Shown: piece after piece, positions 24,761-33,217 of the stretch | How positions within the stretch are numbered: the stretch's first letter is position 1 | Layout of the letters: each line of letters begins with the position of its first letter | Assembly: GCA_046050465.1 (NCBI GenBank) | Contig: JBJOPS010000011.1 | Coordinates: 36,672 to 100,671 of the forward strand | From: Egaibacter sp046050465 | GTDB taxonomy: Bacteria; Pseudomonadota; Gammaproteobacteria; Burkholderiales; Burkholderiaceae_C | Direction of reading: 5' to 3' | Length of the DNA: 64,000 nucleotides | Position numbers and translations under genes: made by a program | Notes under the pieces: model-generated | What the model saw: the letters and a program-made list of their open reading frames with translations, nothing else | What the model was told of the DNA's origin: nothing | Databases searched by the model: none

Positions 24761-26893
24761 ATGACAACCCAAAACCTTCTCGTTGAATTATTTGTGGAAG
24801 AGCTGCCGCCGAAGGCGCTCAAAAAGCTGGGTGATGCGTTCGCGAGCCAACTGGCAGAACAGTTGACCGCACAAGGCTTGGCCACATCGGACTCGGTCGT
24901 GACGGCCTATGCGTCGCCGCGCAGGCTGGCGGCGCATATCACTCACATCTGGTTGAGGGCGGCCGACAAGGCTGTGCGGCAAAAGCTCATGCCGGTCGCT
25001 GTGGGACTTGACCCTTCGGGCAACGCGACCCCGGCATTGATGAAAAAGCTGCAGGCTCTTGGCGCCGACGTGTCTGACCCGGCTGCTGCTGTGGCCTCTC
25101 TCAAACGTGCGCCAGATGGCAAGGCCGAGGCGCTGTTTTTTGACAGCCTGGTCACGGGCGCCACACTCGACACCGGGTTGCAAAAAGCGCTGGAGGAGGC
25201 GATACGTCTGCTGCCTATTCCCAAAGTCATGAGTTACCAGTTGGAGTCTGACTGCGAACTGCCCGGCTGGACCAGCGTGAACTTTGTGCGTCCCGCGCAC
25301 GGGCTGGTGGCGCTGCACGGCAACACCGTGGTACCGGTCAAGGTGCTAGGTCTGAAAGCGGGCAACAGCACGCATGGTCACCGCTTCGAAGCAACTGTTG
25401 ACCCAGTGGTGCTGAAAGACGCTGACAGCTACGCGACCACACTGTCCAGAGACGGTGCCGTGATTGCGTCGTTTGCCGAGCGCAAGGCCGAGATTGCGCG
25501 CCAACTCGCTGCGGCCGCCTCAAAAGTGGGCGGAGGTTGCAAAGCCATTGATGACGATGCCTTGCTGGACGAAGTGACGGCGCTGGTCGAGCGGCCTAAT
25601 GTGCTCGTCTGCGAGTTCGAGAAAGAGTTTCTCGATGTGCCGCAGGAGTGCCTGATTCTCACGATGAAGGCGAACCAGAAGTACTTCCCCTTACTGGACG
25701 GTGCAGGAAAACTGACAAACAAATTTCTGGTGGTCAGCAACATCAGCCCGGCCGATGCCAGCGCCGTGATTGGTGGCAACGAGCGCGTAGTGCGCCCGCG
25801 TTTGGCGGATGCCAAATTTTTCTTTGATCAGGATCGCAAGAAGACACTGGTGTCCCGAGTTGAAGGGCTTGCCAAGGTTGTGTATCACAACAAGTTGGGT
25901 ACCCAGGGCGAACGCGTTGAGCGCGTGCGTTCGATTGCGAAAGCGATTGGACTGCATCTGGGCGGTGATGTGCTGGCTCAGAAAGCAGATCAAGCCGCGC
26001 AATTGGCAAAAACTGACCTTGTGACCGATATGGTGGGCGAGTTTCCCGAGTTGCAAGGTACGATGGGCCGCTATTACGCACTCAATGATGGATTGAACGC
26101 CGACGTTGCGGACGCGATCGAAGACCATTACAAGCCTCGTTTTGCGGGTGACTCCTTGCCACGCAACAATGTGGGTATTGTTGTCGCGCTGGCGGACAAG
26201 CTGGAAACCTTGGTCGGGATGTTTGGCATAGGAAATCTACCTACCGGCGACAAAGACCCGTTTGCGCTGCGCAGGCACGCTTTAGGCGTGATCCGCATGC
26301 TGGTGGAAAAAGACTTGCCTTTAGGTGTTGATCAGTTGGTCAAAATGGGTGAATCGGCTCTTCCCAACCTGACGGCTGTTCTTGACTCACTTTCAGAATT
26401 CATTTACGACCGCCTCGCTAGCTCCCTTCGTGAGCAAGGCTTTAGCGCGCAGGAAGGTGATGCCGTGCTGGCACTGCGCCCGCAACGTCTGGGAGACATT
26501 CCCAAACGCCTCGCCGCCGTTCGCGCCTTCGCCACCCTGCCCGAAGCCCCAGCCCTTGCCGCCGCCAACAAACGCATCGGCAACATCCTGAAAAAAGCGC
26601 AGGAAATCGATGCACATGTCAGCGAAGTACTGCTCAAGGAGCCCGCCGAAATCGCGCTGTACGCGGCCATGAAAGACGTGGCACCAAAAGCCAAAGCGCA
26701 GTTTGAGGCGGGTGATTACACGGCTTCGTTGCAAACGCTGGCAGCGCTGCGCGCACCGGTGGACGCATTTTTTGACGGGGTGATGGTCAATGCCGAAGAG
26801 CTGGATTTGCGCCTGAACCGCCAGGGGCTGCTGAAGAGCCTTCACGTCGCCATGAACCGCGTGGCCGATCTTTCCCGTCTGGCGGCGCCATGA
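24761..26893 (+). CDS. glyS: Glycine--tRNA ligase beta subunit
   Basis: 710 residues beginning MTTQNLLVELFVEELPPKALKKLGDAF, the typical GlyS start. Further markers: RGPxx-like THGHRFEA region, VLDVPQECLILTMKANQKYFPLLD-type motif (FLDVPQECLILTMKANQKYF), DKLETLVGMFGIGNLPTGDKDPFALRRHALGVIR. It recognises tRNA-Gly. It overlaps gmhB by 4 bp. Confidence 0.97.
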   Translation: MTTQNLLVELFVEELPPKALKKLGDAFASQLAEQLTAQGLATSDSVVTAYASPRRLAAHITHIWLRAADKAVRQKLMPVAVGLDPSGNATPALMKKLQALGADVSDPAAAVASLKRAPDGKAEALFFDSLVTGATLDTGLQKALEEAIRLLPIPKVMSYQLESDCELPGWTSVNFVRPAHGLVALHGNTVVPVKVLGLKAGNSTHGHRFEATVDPVVLKDADSYATTLSRDGAVIASFAERKAEIARQLAAAASKVGGGCKAIDDDALLDEVTALVERPNVLVCEFEKEFLDVPQECLILTMKANQKYFPLLDGAGKLTNKFLVVSNISPADASAVIGGNERVVRPRLADAKFFFDQDRKKTLVSRVEGLAKVVYHNKLGTQGERVERVRSIAKAIGLHLGGDVLAQKADQAAQLAKTDLVTDMVGEFPELQGTMGRYYALNDGLNADVADAIEDHYKPRFAGDSLPRNNVGIVVALADKLETLVGMFGIGNLPTGDKDPFALRRHALGVIRMLVEKDLPLGVDQLVKMGESALPNLTAVLDSLSEFIYDRLASSLREQGFSAQEGDAVLALRPQRLGDIPKRLAAVRAFATLPEAPALAAANKRIGNILKKAQEIDAHVSEVLLKEPAEIALYAAMKDVAPKAKAQFEAGDYTASLQTLAALRAPVDAFFDGVMVNAEELDLRLNRQGLLKSLHVAMNRVADLSRLAAP

Positions 26894-27480
26894 AACTCGT
26901 TATCCTGGACCGGGACGGCACGATCAATACGGCGACGGCCGAGTTTGTGCAGTCGCCTGCACAATGGATTCCATTGCCTGGTGCGCTTGAGGCGATTGCC
27001 CGGCTCAATCATGCCGGATGGCATGTGGTTGTGGCATCCAATCAGGCAGGTTTGGGCCGTGGCCTGTTTGACGTGGATACCTTGAACGCCATTCACACCA
27101 AAATGCATAGAATGCTGGCCGCCGTGGGTGGTCGGATAGAAGCGATTTTTTACTGTCCACATGCACCAGGTGAAGGGTGCCGTTGTCGCAAGCCGGAGCC
27201 TGGCCTGTTTGAGCAAATTGCTGATCGGTATGGCATTGACTTGCATGGCGTGCCAACCGCTGGCGACAGCGTGCGTGACCTGTTGGCCGGTGCGGCGGCC
27301 GGTTGTGAACCGCATTTGATGCTTACCGGCAATGGCGAGATCCATCGCGATCGAGCTTTGCCGGATGTGTTCCCGTTTGGAACGACGATGCACAAGGATC
27401 TGGATGCCTTTGCAGACGCTCTGATCGCACGTAACAATGCACAAAGCCTGGAACCAGCGTCCCGTAAACGGTATGGTTAG
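26890..27480 (+). CDS. gmhB: D-glycero-beta-D-manno-heptose 1,7-bisphosphate 7-phosphatase
   Basis: 196 residues, HAD superfamily. Catalytic motif VILDRDGTIN, motif II VVVASNQAGLGRGLF, the GmhB zinc loop CPHAPGEGCRCRKPEPG (Cys-His-Cys-Cys), and motif IV VPTAGDSVRDLLAGAAAG. It dephosphorylates the heptose bisphosphate in ADP-heptose synthesis for LPS inner core. It is translationally coupled to glyS by an ATGA overlap, and plsC follows by 12 bp. Confidence 0.94.
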   Translation: MKLVILDRDGTINTATAEFVQSPAQWIPLPGALEAIARLNHAGWHVVVASNQAGLGRGLFDVDTLNAIHTKMHRMLAAVGGRIEAIFYCPHAPGEGCRCRKPEPGLFEQIADRYGIDLHGVPTAGDSVRDLLAGAAAGCEPHLMLTGNGEIHRDRALPDVFPFGTTMHKDLDAFADALIARNNAQSLEPASRKRYG

Positions 27481-27492
27481 GGTTGTTTGACC

Positions 27493-28239
27493 ATGGCGCT
27501 GATTCGTTCGAGCATCCATATGCTGTGGATGTTGATTACCATAATTCCTATCGCTTTCTGGATGGTGGCAGTTGCGCCGGTTTCTGGTGCGCGGCACATG
27601 TATGCATTGGCAAAGATGTTTCTCGCTTGTGCTGTTTATGGTTTGCGCACAATTTGTGGCGTCGAATGGCGTGTAAGCGGCATGGACAACCTGCCCGGAC
27701 TGGACGCCCATGGCCATCAGTTGCCAGCGATTTTGCTGCTCAAGCACCAGTCCACGCTGGAAACTTTGTTGATGCCGCTGATCATGCCCAGGCCACTGGC
27801 TTACGTGTTCAAGAAAGAGATTCTCTACATCCCTTTTTTTGGATGGGGCATTGCACGTTGCGACATGATCCACATTGACCGCCAGCAGGGTAAACAGGCT
27901 TTTCAGAAGGTCGCAGAGCAAGGACAGCGCCTGCTGGCAAACGGTACCTGGGTCATCATGTTCCCGGAAGGCACGCGCATTGCGCGTGGCCAGGTCGGAC
28001 CGTACAAATTAGGTGGCACGCGCCTGGCTGTGCAAACCGGTGCGCCTGTAGTTCCGATTGCGGTGTCGTCGGCCAAGTGCTGGCCGCGCAAGGGGTTCAT
28101 CAAATACCCGGGGGTGGTAGACGTGTCCATTGGCAAACCTATCCCCAGCGCAGGCCGCACGCCGGATGACTTGATGCGAGAAGTGCAGGAGTGGATTGAA
28201 GGCGAAATGCACCGACTGGACCCAGAGGCCTATCACTAA
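27493..28239 (+). CDS. plsC: 1-acyl-sn-glycerol-3-phosphate acyltransferase
   Basis: 248 residues from the ATG at 27493 (an upstream TTG would add two). N-terminal membrane anchor (IHMLWMLITIIPIAFWMVAV). Acyltransferase motif I reads KHQSTLET, giving HX4E in place of the textbook HX4D, a variant I recall in beta-proteobacterial PlsC. Motif III VIMFPEGTRIARGQ is intact. It converts lysophosphatidate to phosphatidate. It sits in the gmhB-plsC-ygjP string common in Burkholderiales. Confidence 0.93.
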   Translation: MALIRSSIHMLWMLITIIPIAFWMVAVAPVSGARHMYALAKMFLACAVYGLRTICGVEWRVSGMDNLPGLDAHGHQLPAILLLKHQSTLETLLMPLIMPRPLAYVFKKEILYIPFFGWGIARCDMIHIDRQQGKQAFQKVAEQGQRLLANGTWVIMFPEGTRIARGQVGPYKLGGTRLAVQTGAPVVPIAVSSAKCWPRKGFIKYPGVVDVSIGKPIPSAGRTPDDLMREVQEWIEGEMHRLDPEAYH

Positions 28240-28250
28240 ACTGGGCAACT

Positions 28251-29210
28251 ATGCACGGCCTTTTGCAATTCACACTGGATTTATTTGATCCGAAACCGGA
28301 AAACCCGAATTTTGAAGGGCCAAATCGGCTCTCGCCCCGCGTTGATATTAAACAGACAGCTACTAATTTAATAGCTAATACACATACCTCCCCTGCACCG
28401 CCTTTGCCCCCCGGGCTATTGAGCGATGCCATTGCGCCAGCCGTTTTTCGTCACCCGCGGGCCAACCGGGAGTCGCGGTTGTGTGATGCGCTGGTGGCTT
28501 ATGAGTTCAAGCGCGGCAAGCGCCGCACCATTGGTTTTGTGGTCGGGCCCGACGGCCTGGTAGTGAGCGCGCCTAAATGGGTGCCTTTGTACGAAGTGGA
28601 GGCGGCACTTCGAGAAAAGGCGGCCTGGGTCGTCAAGAAGCTGGGTGAAACCCGTGAGCGCCACCAGCGCATGGAGTCGGCCCGGATTGAGTGGAAAGAT
28701 GGCGCCGTCATTCCTTTTTTGGGCGAGCAAGTTATTGTGGTATTGGATCCGCGGCACGGGTTTGATGCTGTTGGTGCAGTGCTGCACAGCGACGCAGACG
28801 CCTTGCCTGGTGTACCTCGCCTGACCCTGCATGTGGGGTTGCCGCATGGTGCGACGGTCGATCAGATCCGCGACTCCGTGCAGGCCTGGTTGATGCGCCA
28901 GGCCAAACGTGTGTTCACCGAGCGGTTGAATCACTTCGCGCCACAGTTGCAGGTGCAGTGGCGAAAGCTGTCACTGAGCAGCGCGGGTACGCGCTGGGGC
29001 AGCGCCAATATCGACGGCTCCATTCGCCTGAACTGGCGTTTGATCCACTTCAACCAGGCCGTGATCGACTACGTTGTGGCACATGAGCTGAGCCATTTGC
29101 GGGTGATGGACCACAGCCCGCGTTTCTGGGACACCGTGCGCGCGGTGGTGCCAGACTATGCAGAGCTCCGCTCGCAGCTCAAGGACGAAGCGGTTCCCAA
29201 GTGGGCATGA
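28251..29210 (+). CDS. YgjP/SprT-like M48-type metallopeptidase
   Basis: 319 residues. The C-terminal half has the YgjP-like (DUF45) zinc protease core: LSSAGTRWGSANIDGSIRLNWRLIHF and VVAHELSHLRVMDHSPRFWDTV, with HExxH and a downstream His as ligands. The first about 60 residues are poorly conserved, proline-rich (SPAPPLPPG), and partly encoded by an interspersed repeat. Cytoplasmic; substrate unknown. Confidence 0.85.
   Translation: MHGLLQFTLDLFDPKPENPNFEGPNRLSPRVDIKQTATNLIANTHTSPAPPLPPGLLSDAIAPAVFRHPRANRESRLCDALVAYEFKRGKRRTIGFVVGPDGLVVSAPKWVPLYEVEAALREKAAWVVKKLGETRERHQRMESARIEWKDGAVIPFLGEQVIVVLDPRHGFDAVGAVLHSDADALPGVPRLTLHVGLPHGATVDQIRDSVQAWLMRQAKRVFTERLNHFAPQLQVQWRKLSLSSAGTRWGSANIDGSIRLNWRLIHFNQAVIDYVVAHELSHLRVMDHSPRFWDTVRAVVPDYAELRSQLKDEAVPKWA
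28310..28378 (-). repeat. Two-hairpin repeat, copy 4 (inside ygjP-like gene)
   Basis: On the minus strand TAGCTATTAAATTAGTAGCT (hairpin 1) is followed by GGGGCGAGAGCCGATTTGG, matching the consensus order. In frame it encodes EGPNRLSPRVDIKQTATNL in the low-conservation N-terminal linker of the protease. Confidence 0.65.
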
Positions 29211-29214
29211 TGAT

Positions 29215-30285
29215 TCAGGTCACGGCAAAACGGTAAACCCCGTCGCTTCCCCGCGAGCGTGTCAATCGGCCGTCAAACCACAGCTTGTGCAAGTGGGCAA
29301 GGGATTCACCCATGGCGAAGGTTGTTTGATGCAGGTCCAGCTTGCGTTTGAACAGCACCGGTAACACATCGGCCGCGCTGCAGGGCTTCTCTTTGCAGGC
29401 TTGCATCACCTCGGCCAGGCGGTCGCGGTGGTGGTCGTGCAACTGCCGAATGCGTTTATACAAGCCGGTGAACGGCTTGCCGTGCGACGGCAAGGTGAGG
29501 GTTTGTTCGTCCAGCGCCTTGAACTTGTCGATGGAGTCCAGAAACTGCTTGAGCGAGTTGGCTTCCGGCTCCTGGTCGTACACACTCACATTGGTGGAAA
29601 TGCGCGGCAGCATCATGTCACCACCCAGCAAAACTTTCAGCTCCGCGCAATACAGGGCAATGTGCTCAGGTGCATGCCCGTAGCCGCTGATACAGGCCCA
29701 TGAGCGCCCGCCGATGGTAATAGTGTCACCGTCCATCATGCGGCAGTATTGGCGCGGGACATCGGGTACCAGCGTGGGGAAGTAATTGCTGCGGGCCCGG
29801 ATCTGGGCGACGGAGTGCGGGTCAGTCAGGCCGTGTGAGGCGAAGAAAGCCGCTGCAGAGTCGCCGCCGAAGCCGGTTGGGCCCATCGAGCCAATGCGTG
29901 CCATGTTGTAGTCCGTAGCGCTGATCCACAACCTGCAGTCGTGCTCCGGTGTGCTCCAGCGCTCGCACAGCCAGTAAGCCAGCCCGATGTGGTCGGGGTG
30001 CATATGGGTGACGATGACCCGCAATATGGGCAGACCTTCCAGCTGGGATGCAAAAATCTGCTCCCACTGCGCCTGTGATTCGTCTCTGGCGATGCAGCAG
30101 TCCACCACCGTCCAGCCCTGATGGCCATCCAGCCCGTCACGCAGCAGCCACAGGTTGATATGATCCAGTGCAAATGGCAGCGCCATGCGTATCCACTTTA
30201 TCCCGGGGGCCACTTCCATCGCCGTGCCGGGGGTCGGCATGTTGTCGCCGTTGGGGTAGTGGAGTTCCTGTTCGAGTGCGTTCAT
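29215..30285 (-). CDS. MBL-fold metallohydrolase
   Basis: 356 residues. Metallo-beta-lactamase motif THMHPDHIGLAYWL (HxHxDH) with later His in GYGHAPEHIALY and Asp in LLGGDMMLPRIS; a C-terminal winged-helix-like tail (LHKLWFDGRLTRSRGSDGVYRF). The family hydrolyses thioesters, lactones and similar bonds; the substrate here is unknown. It is divergent from liuR with a LiuR palindrome in the shared promoter, so it probably belongs to the leucine/isovalerate regulon, possibly as an acyl-CoA thioesterase. Confidence 0.85.
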   Translation of the reverse strand: MNALEQELHYPNGDNMPTPGTAMEVAPGIKWIRMALPFALDHINLWLLRDGLDGHQGWTVVDCCIARDESQAQWEQIFASQLEGLPILRVIVTHMHPDHIGLAYWLCERWSTPEHDCRLWISATDYNMARIGSMGPTGFGGDSAAAFFASHGLTDPHSVAQIRARSNYFPTLVPDVPRQYCRMMDGDTITIGGRSWACISGYGHAPEHIALYCAELKVLLGGDMMLPRISTNVSVYDQEPEANSLKQFLDSIDKFKALDEQTLTLPSHGKPFTGLYKRIRQLHDHHRDRLAEVMQACKEKPCSAADVLPVLFKRKLDLHQTTFAMGESLAHLHKLWFDGRLTRSRGSDGVYRFAVT

Positions 30286-30304
30286 GTAGGATGCGGCCTG
30301 AGTT

Positions 30305-30324
30305 TGACGTTTACGTAAACGTCA
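30305..30324. promoter_or_regulatory. LiuR operator 1
   Basis: A perfect 20-bp palindrome TGACGTTTACGTAAACGTCA in the 67-bp gap between the MBL hydrolase and liuR. Its core matches the LiuR motif and is identical to operator 2 at 30800-30821. Autoregulation of liuR and control of the hydrolase are implied. Confidence 0.85.
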
Positions 30325-30352
30325 GATGTAATGACTGCATTGTAGGGACACC

Positions 30353-30757
30353 ATGGCGACGACTTACACCATCAGCGATCTGGCCAAAGAATTCGACCTC
30401 ACGACCCGCGCCATCCGGTTTTATGAAGACATGGGGCTGTTGCAGCCCCAGCGGGCCGGCCCTGGCGGGCGGAGCCGGGTCTACACCCCGCGGGACCGCA
30501 CGCGCCTGAAGCTCACACTGCGCGCCAAGCGGCTGGGGCTCAGTCTCACAGAAGCGCGGGAAATCATCGACATGTATGACAGCCCACGTGATACCGGACC
30601 ACAGTTGAAGAAGTTTCTGGCCGTGCTGGCAGCGCACCGCAAGGAAATGGAAGAGCAGATGGCCGATCTGGTGGCCAACCTGGATGAAGTCAAGACCCAT
30701 GAAAAGGAAGCCAGAGCGCTTCTGGTCAAGGCTGAAAAAGCCCGTCAGGCGGGTTGA
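30353..30757 (+). CDS. liuR: MerR-family regulator of leucine/isovalerate degradation, LiuR
   Basis: 134 residues. MerR winged helix YTISDLAKEFDLTTRAIRFYEDMGLLQPQR, then RSRVYTPRDRTRLKLTLRAKRLGLSLTEAREIIDMYD and a C-terminal coiled coil (HRKEMEEQMADLVANLDEVKTHEKEARALL). No metal-binding cysteines, as expected for LiuR. The position between two identical palindromes and upstream of isovaleryl-CoA dehydrogenase makes the assignment strong. Confidence 0.92.
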   Translation: MATTYTISDLAKEFDLTTRAIRFYEDMGLLQPQRAGPGGRSRVYTPRDRTRLKLTLRAKRLGLSLTEAREIIDMYDSPRDTGPQLKKFLAVLAAHRKEMEEQMADLVANLDEVKTHEKEARALLVKAEKARQAG

Positions 30758-30799
30758 GTTGGCGTTCCGATCGGTCTTCGCGCATAATTCGGAGTGAAG

Positions 30800-30821
30800 T
30801 TGACGTTTACGTAAACGTCAA
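30800..30821. promoter_or_regulatory. LiuR operator 2 (promoter of the leucine operon)
   Basis: A perfect 22-bp palindrome: the 20-bp core of operator 1 plus a flanking T/A pair. It ends 22 bp before the thioesterase start codon. It is the only LiuR-type site seen ahead of the fourteen-gene run 30844-44720, so it likely governs at least the first part of it. Confidence 0.85.
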
Positions 30822-30843
30822 TCATTTGCAACTTCTCTGAATC

Positions 30844-31302
30844 ATGACTCCATCCGTTCCTTCGCCTGGCGTTGACCACAGTGCATTGACCCGCCGGATA
30901 CAAGCCAGTTTCGAGCGCCAAGGCATGATGCGCCACCTGGGAGCGCAGTTGCTTCGCGTGGAGCCCGGCTTGTGCGAAATTGCTTTACCGTATTCAGAAA
31001 AAGTCACCCAGCAGCAGGGTGGTTTTCATGGTGGTGCCATGGGTGCTCTGGCCGATATTGCGGGTGGTTATGCGGCGTTGACCATGGCGCCAGATGGCAT
31101 GGAAGTCACCACCGTGGAGTACAAAATCAATTTTCTTGCGGCCTTTTCTGACGGTGAACTGCGAGCTACGGGGCGTGTGCTGAAAGCTGGCAGGCGCATC
31201 ATCGTCACCACGGCTGACGTGGTGCATGTGGATGACAGCGGCAAGATGACGGACTGCGCTGTCATGCAGCAAACACTGGTACCTGTTCCCAAGACCTACT
31301 GA
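30844..31302 (+). CDS. PaaI-family hotdog thioesterase
   Basis: 152 residues with the hotdog-fold signature QQGGFHGGAMGALADIAGGYAAL and VEYKINFLAAFSDGELRATGRVLKAGRRIIV. It likely hydrolyses an acyl-CoA, possibly relieving CoA trapping during branched-chain catabolism. It is the first gene after LiuR operator 2 and 26 bp before liuA. Confidence 0.85.
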   Translation: MTPSVPSPGVDHSALTRRIQASFERQGMMRHLGAQLLRVEPGLCEIALPYSEKVTQQQGGFHGGAMGALADIAGGYAALTMAPDGMEVTTVEYKINFLAAFSDGELRATGRVLKAGRRIIVTTADVVHVDDSGKMTDCAVMQQTLVPVPKTY

Positions 31303-31328
31303 CACCAAGAAAAAACTGGAGACCTACC

Positions 31329-32507
31329 ATGAACATGCCCGGACTCAACTTCCAGCTGGGAGAGGACATTGACGCGCTACGTGACACGGTGCGGGAATTT
31401 TCCCGGATTGAAATCGCACCACGTGCTGCCGAGATTGACCGCAGTGACCAGTTTCCGATGGATTTGTGGCGAAAGATGGGCAGTCTGGGCGTGCTGGGCA
31501 TTACGGTTGGTGAGGAATATGGCGGCGCCAATATGGGCTATCTGGCACACATGATTGCCATGGAGGAGATTTCACGCGCCTCGGCGTCCGTCGGGTTGAG
31601 TTACGGTGCCCACAGCAACCTGTGTGTGAACCAGATCAAGCGCAACGGCACTGAAGCGCAACGCCAGAAGTACCTGCCCAAATTGATTTCGGGTGAGCAC
31701 GTGGGAGCGCTGGCCATGAGTGAGCCGGGCGCTGGCTCTGACGTGATCAGCATGAAACTCAAGGCCGAAGACAAAAATGGCTACTACCTGCTCAACGGCA
31801 ACAAGATGTGGATTACCAATGGGCCGGACGCCGACACGCTGGTGGTCTACGCCAAAACCGAACCGGAATTGGGTGCCCGAGGCGTCACGGCTTTTTTAAT
31901 TGAAAAGGGCATGAAGGGGTTTTCCATCGCGCAAAAACTCGACAAACTGGGCATGCGGGGCAGCCACACGGGTGAACTGGTTTTCAACAATGTGGAGGTG
32001 CCGGAGCAAAACATTCTGGGTGGCCTCAACAGTGGCGCCAGGGTGTTGATGAGTGGTCTGGACTATGAACGTGCGGTGCTGACCGGCGGCCCTCTGGGGG
32101 TCATGCAGGCGGTGATGGACAATGTCATCCCCTATATCCACGACCGCAGGCAGTTTGGCCAGAGCATTGGTGAATTTCAGCTGATCCAGGGCAAGGTTGC
32201 CGATATGTACACCGTGTTGCAAGCTGGACGCTCGTTTGCCTATACCGTGGCCAAGAATCTCGACATGTTGGGCACCGACCACGTGCGCCAGGTGCGCAAG
32301 GACTGCGCATCGGTCATTCTGTGGTGTGCCGAAAAGGCAACCTGGATGGCCGGCGAGGGGGTACAGATCTTTGGTGGCAACGGCTACATCAACGAATACC
32401 CATTGGGGCGCCTGTGGCGCGATGCCAAGCTGTACGAGATTGGCGCGGGCACCAGCGAAATTCGCCGCATGCTGATCGGGCGCGAGCTCTTTGCGCAAAC
32501 GATGTAG
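31329..32507 (+). CDS. liuA: Isovaleryl-CoA dehydrogenase
   Basis: 392 residues. Acyl-CoA dehydrogenase with the isovaleryl-specific catalytic segment GLDYERAVLTGGPLGVMQAV, where Glu sits in helix G instead of near the C terminus. Also MSEPGAGSDVISMKLKAE, KMWITNGPDADTLVVYAKT and YEIGAGTSEIRRMLIGREL. FAD enzyme oxidising isovaleryl-CoA to 3-methylcrotonyl-CoA in leucine degradation. Under LiuR operator 2. Confidence 0.95.
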   Translation: MNMPGLNFQLGEDIDALRDTVREFSRIEIAPRAAEIDRSDQFPMDLWRKMGSLGVLGITVGEEYGGANMGYLAHMIAMEEISRASASVGLSYGAHSNLCVNQIKRNGTEAQRQKYLPKLISGEHVGALAMSEPGAGSDVISMKLKAEDKNGYYLLNGNKMWITNGPDADTLVVYAKTEPELGARGVTAFLIEKGMKGFSIAQKLDKLGMRGSHTGELVFNNVEVPEQNILGGLNSGARVLMSGLDYERAVLTGGPLGVMQAVMDNVIPYIHDRRQFGQSIGEFQLIQGKVADMYTVLQAGRSFAYTVAKNLDMLGTDHVRQVRKDCASVILWCAEKATWMAGEGVQIFGGNGYINEYPLGRLWRDAKLYEIGAGTSEIRRMLIGRELFAQTM

Positions 32508-32549
32508 CAGTCCTGTGTTGGTGAACCTGCTTTCCCCGACAATCCCGTC

Positions 32550-33212
32550 ATGAATACCGAAATTGATGATCTGTTCGCCCACAACCGTGCCTGGGCCGCG
32601 CAAATGGAGCGGGAGCGGCCCGGTTTCTTTACCAAACTGCAGTCGCAGCAGCGGCCACGCTATATGTGGATTGGCTGCTCCGATAGTCGGGTTCCTGCCA
32701 ACCAGATTACCGGGCTTGATCCGGGCGAGGTCTTTGTTCACCGCAATGTGGCCAACGTCGTGGTGCATTCCGATCTCAATGCGCTGTCCACCATCCAGTT
32801 TGCAGTGGAGCATCTCAAAGTGCGCCACATCATGGTGGTCGGACACTATGGCTGCGCGGGTGTACGTGCCGCGCTGCAGGGCGCACGCATCGGACTGGCC
32901 GACAACTGGCTGCGCCATGTTCAGGATGTACGCCTGCGCCACCGCCGACGGATTGAGCACCTTGCGCCGGAGCTGCAGGAAGATGTCTTGTGCGAGATCA
33001 ATGTGATCGAACAGGTTGGCAACGTGGCTCTGTCCACGGTGATGCAGGATGCGTGGGCGCGGGGTCAGCAACTTTCGGTACACGGCTGGGTTTATGGTCT
33101 GCGTGATGGCCTGCTCAAAAACCTGGAAGTGACGATGGATGACTCATCCGGAATTGTGGAGGTGTTTCGCAACGCACTCAAACGTTATCCCCGGGCGGAA
33201 CAAGGAGCGTAA
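32550..33212 (+). CDS. can: Beta-class carbonic anhydrase
   Basis: 220 residues. Zinc ligands in WIGCSDSRVP (Cys-Asp) and VVGHYGCAGVRAA (His-Cys), plus NVANVV. It hydrates CO2 to bicarbonate. Here it can supply HCO3- to the biotin-dependent methylcrotonyl-CoA carboxylase encoded in the same gene run; that link is inference. It is followed after 5 bp by aceK. Confidence 0.95.
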   Translation: MNTEIDDLFAHNRAWAAQMERERPGFFTKLQSQQRPRYMWIGCSDSRVPANQITGLDPGEVFVHRNVANVVVHSDLNALSTIQFAVEHLKVRHIMVVGHYGCAGVRAALQGARIGLADNWLRHVQDVRLRHRRRIEHLAPELQEDVLCEINVIEQVGNVALSTVMQDAWARGQQLSVHGWVYGLRDGLLKNLEVTMDDSSGIVEVFRNALKRYPRAEQGA

Positions 33213-33217
33213 AGGGC

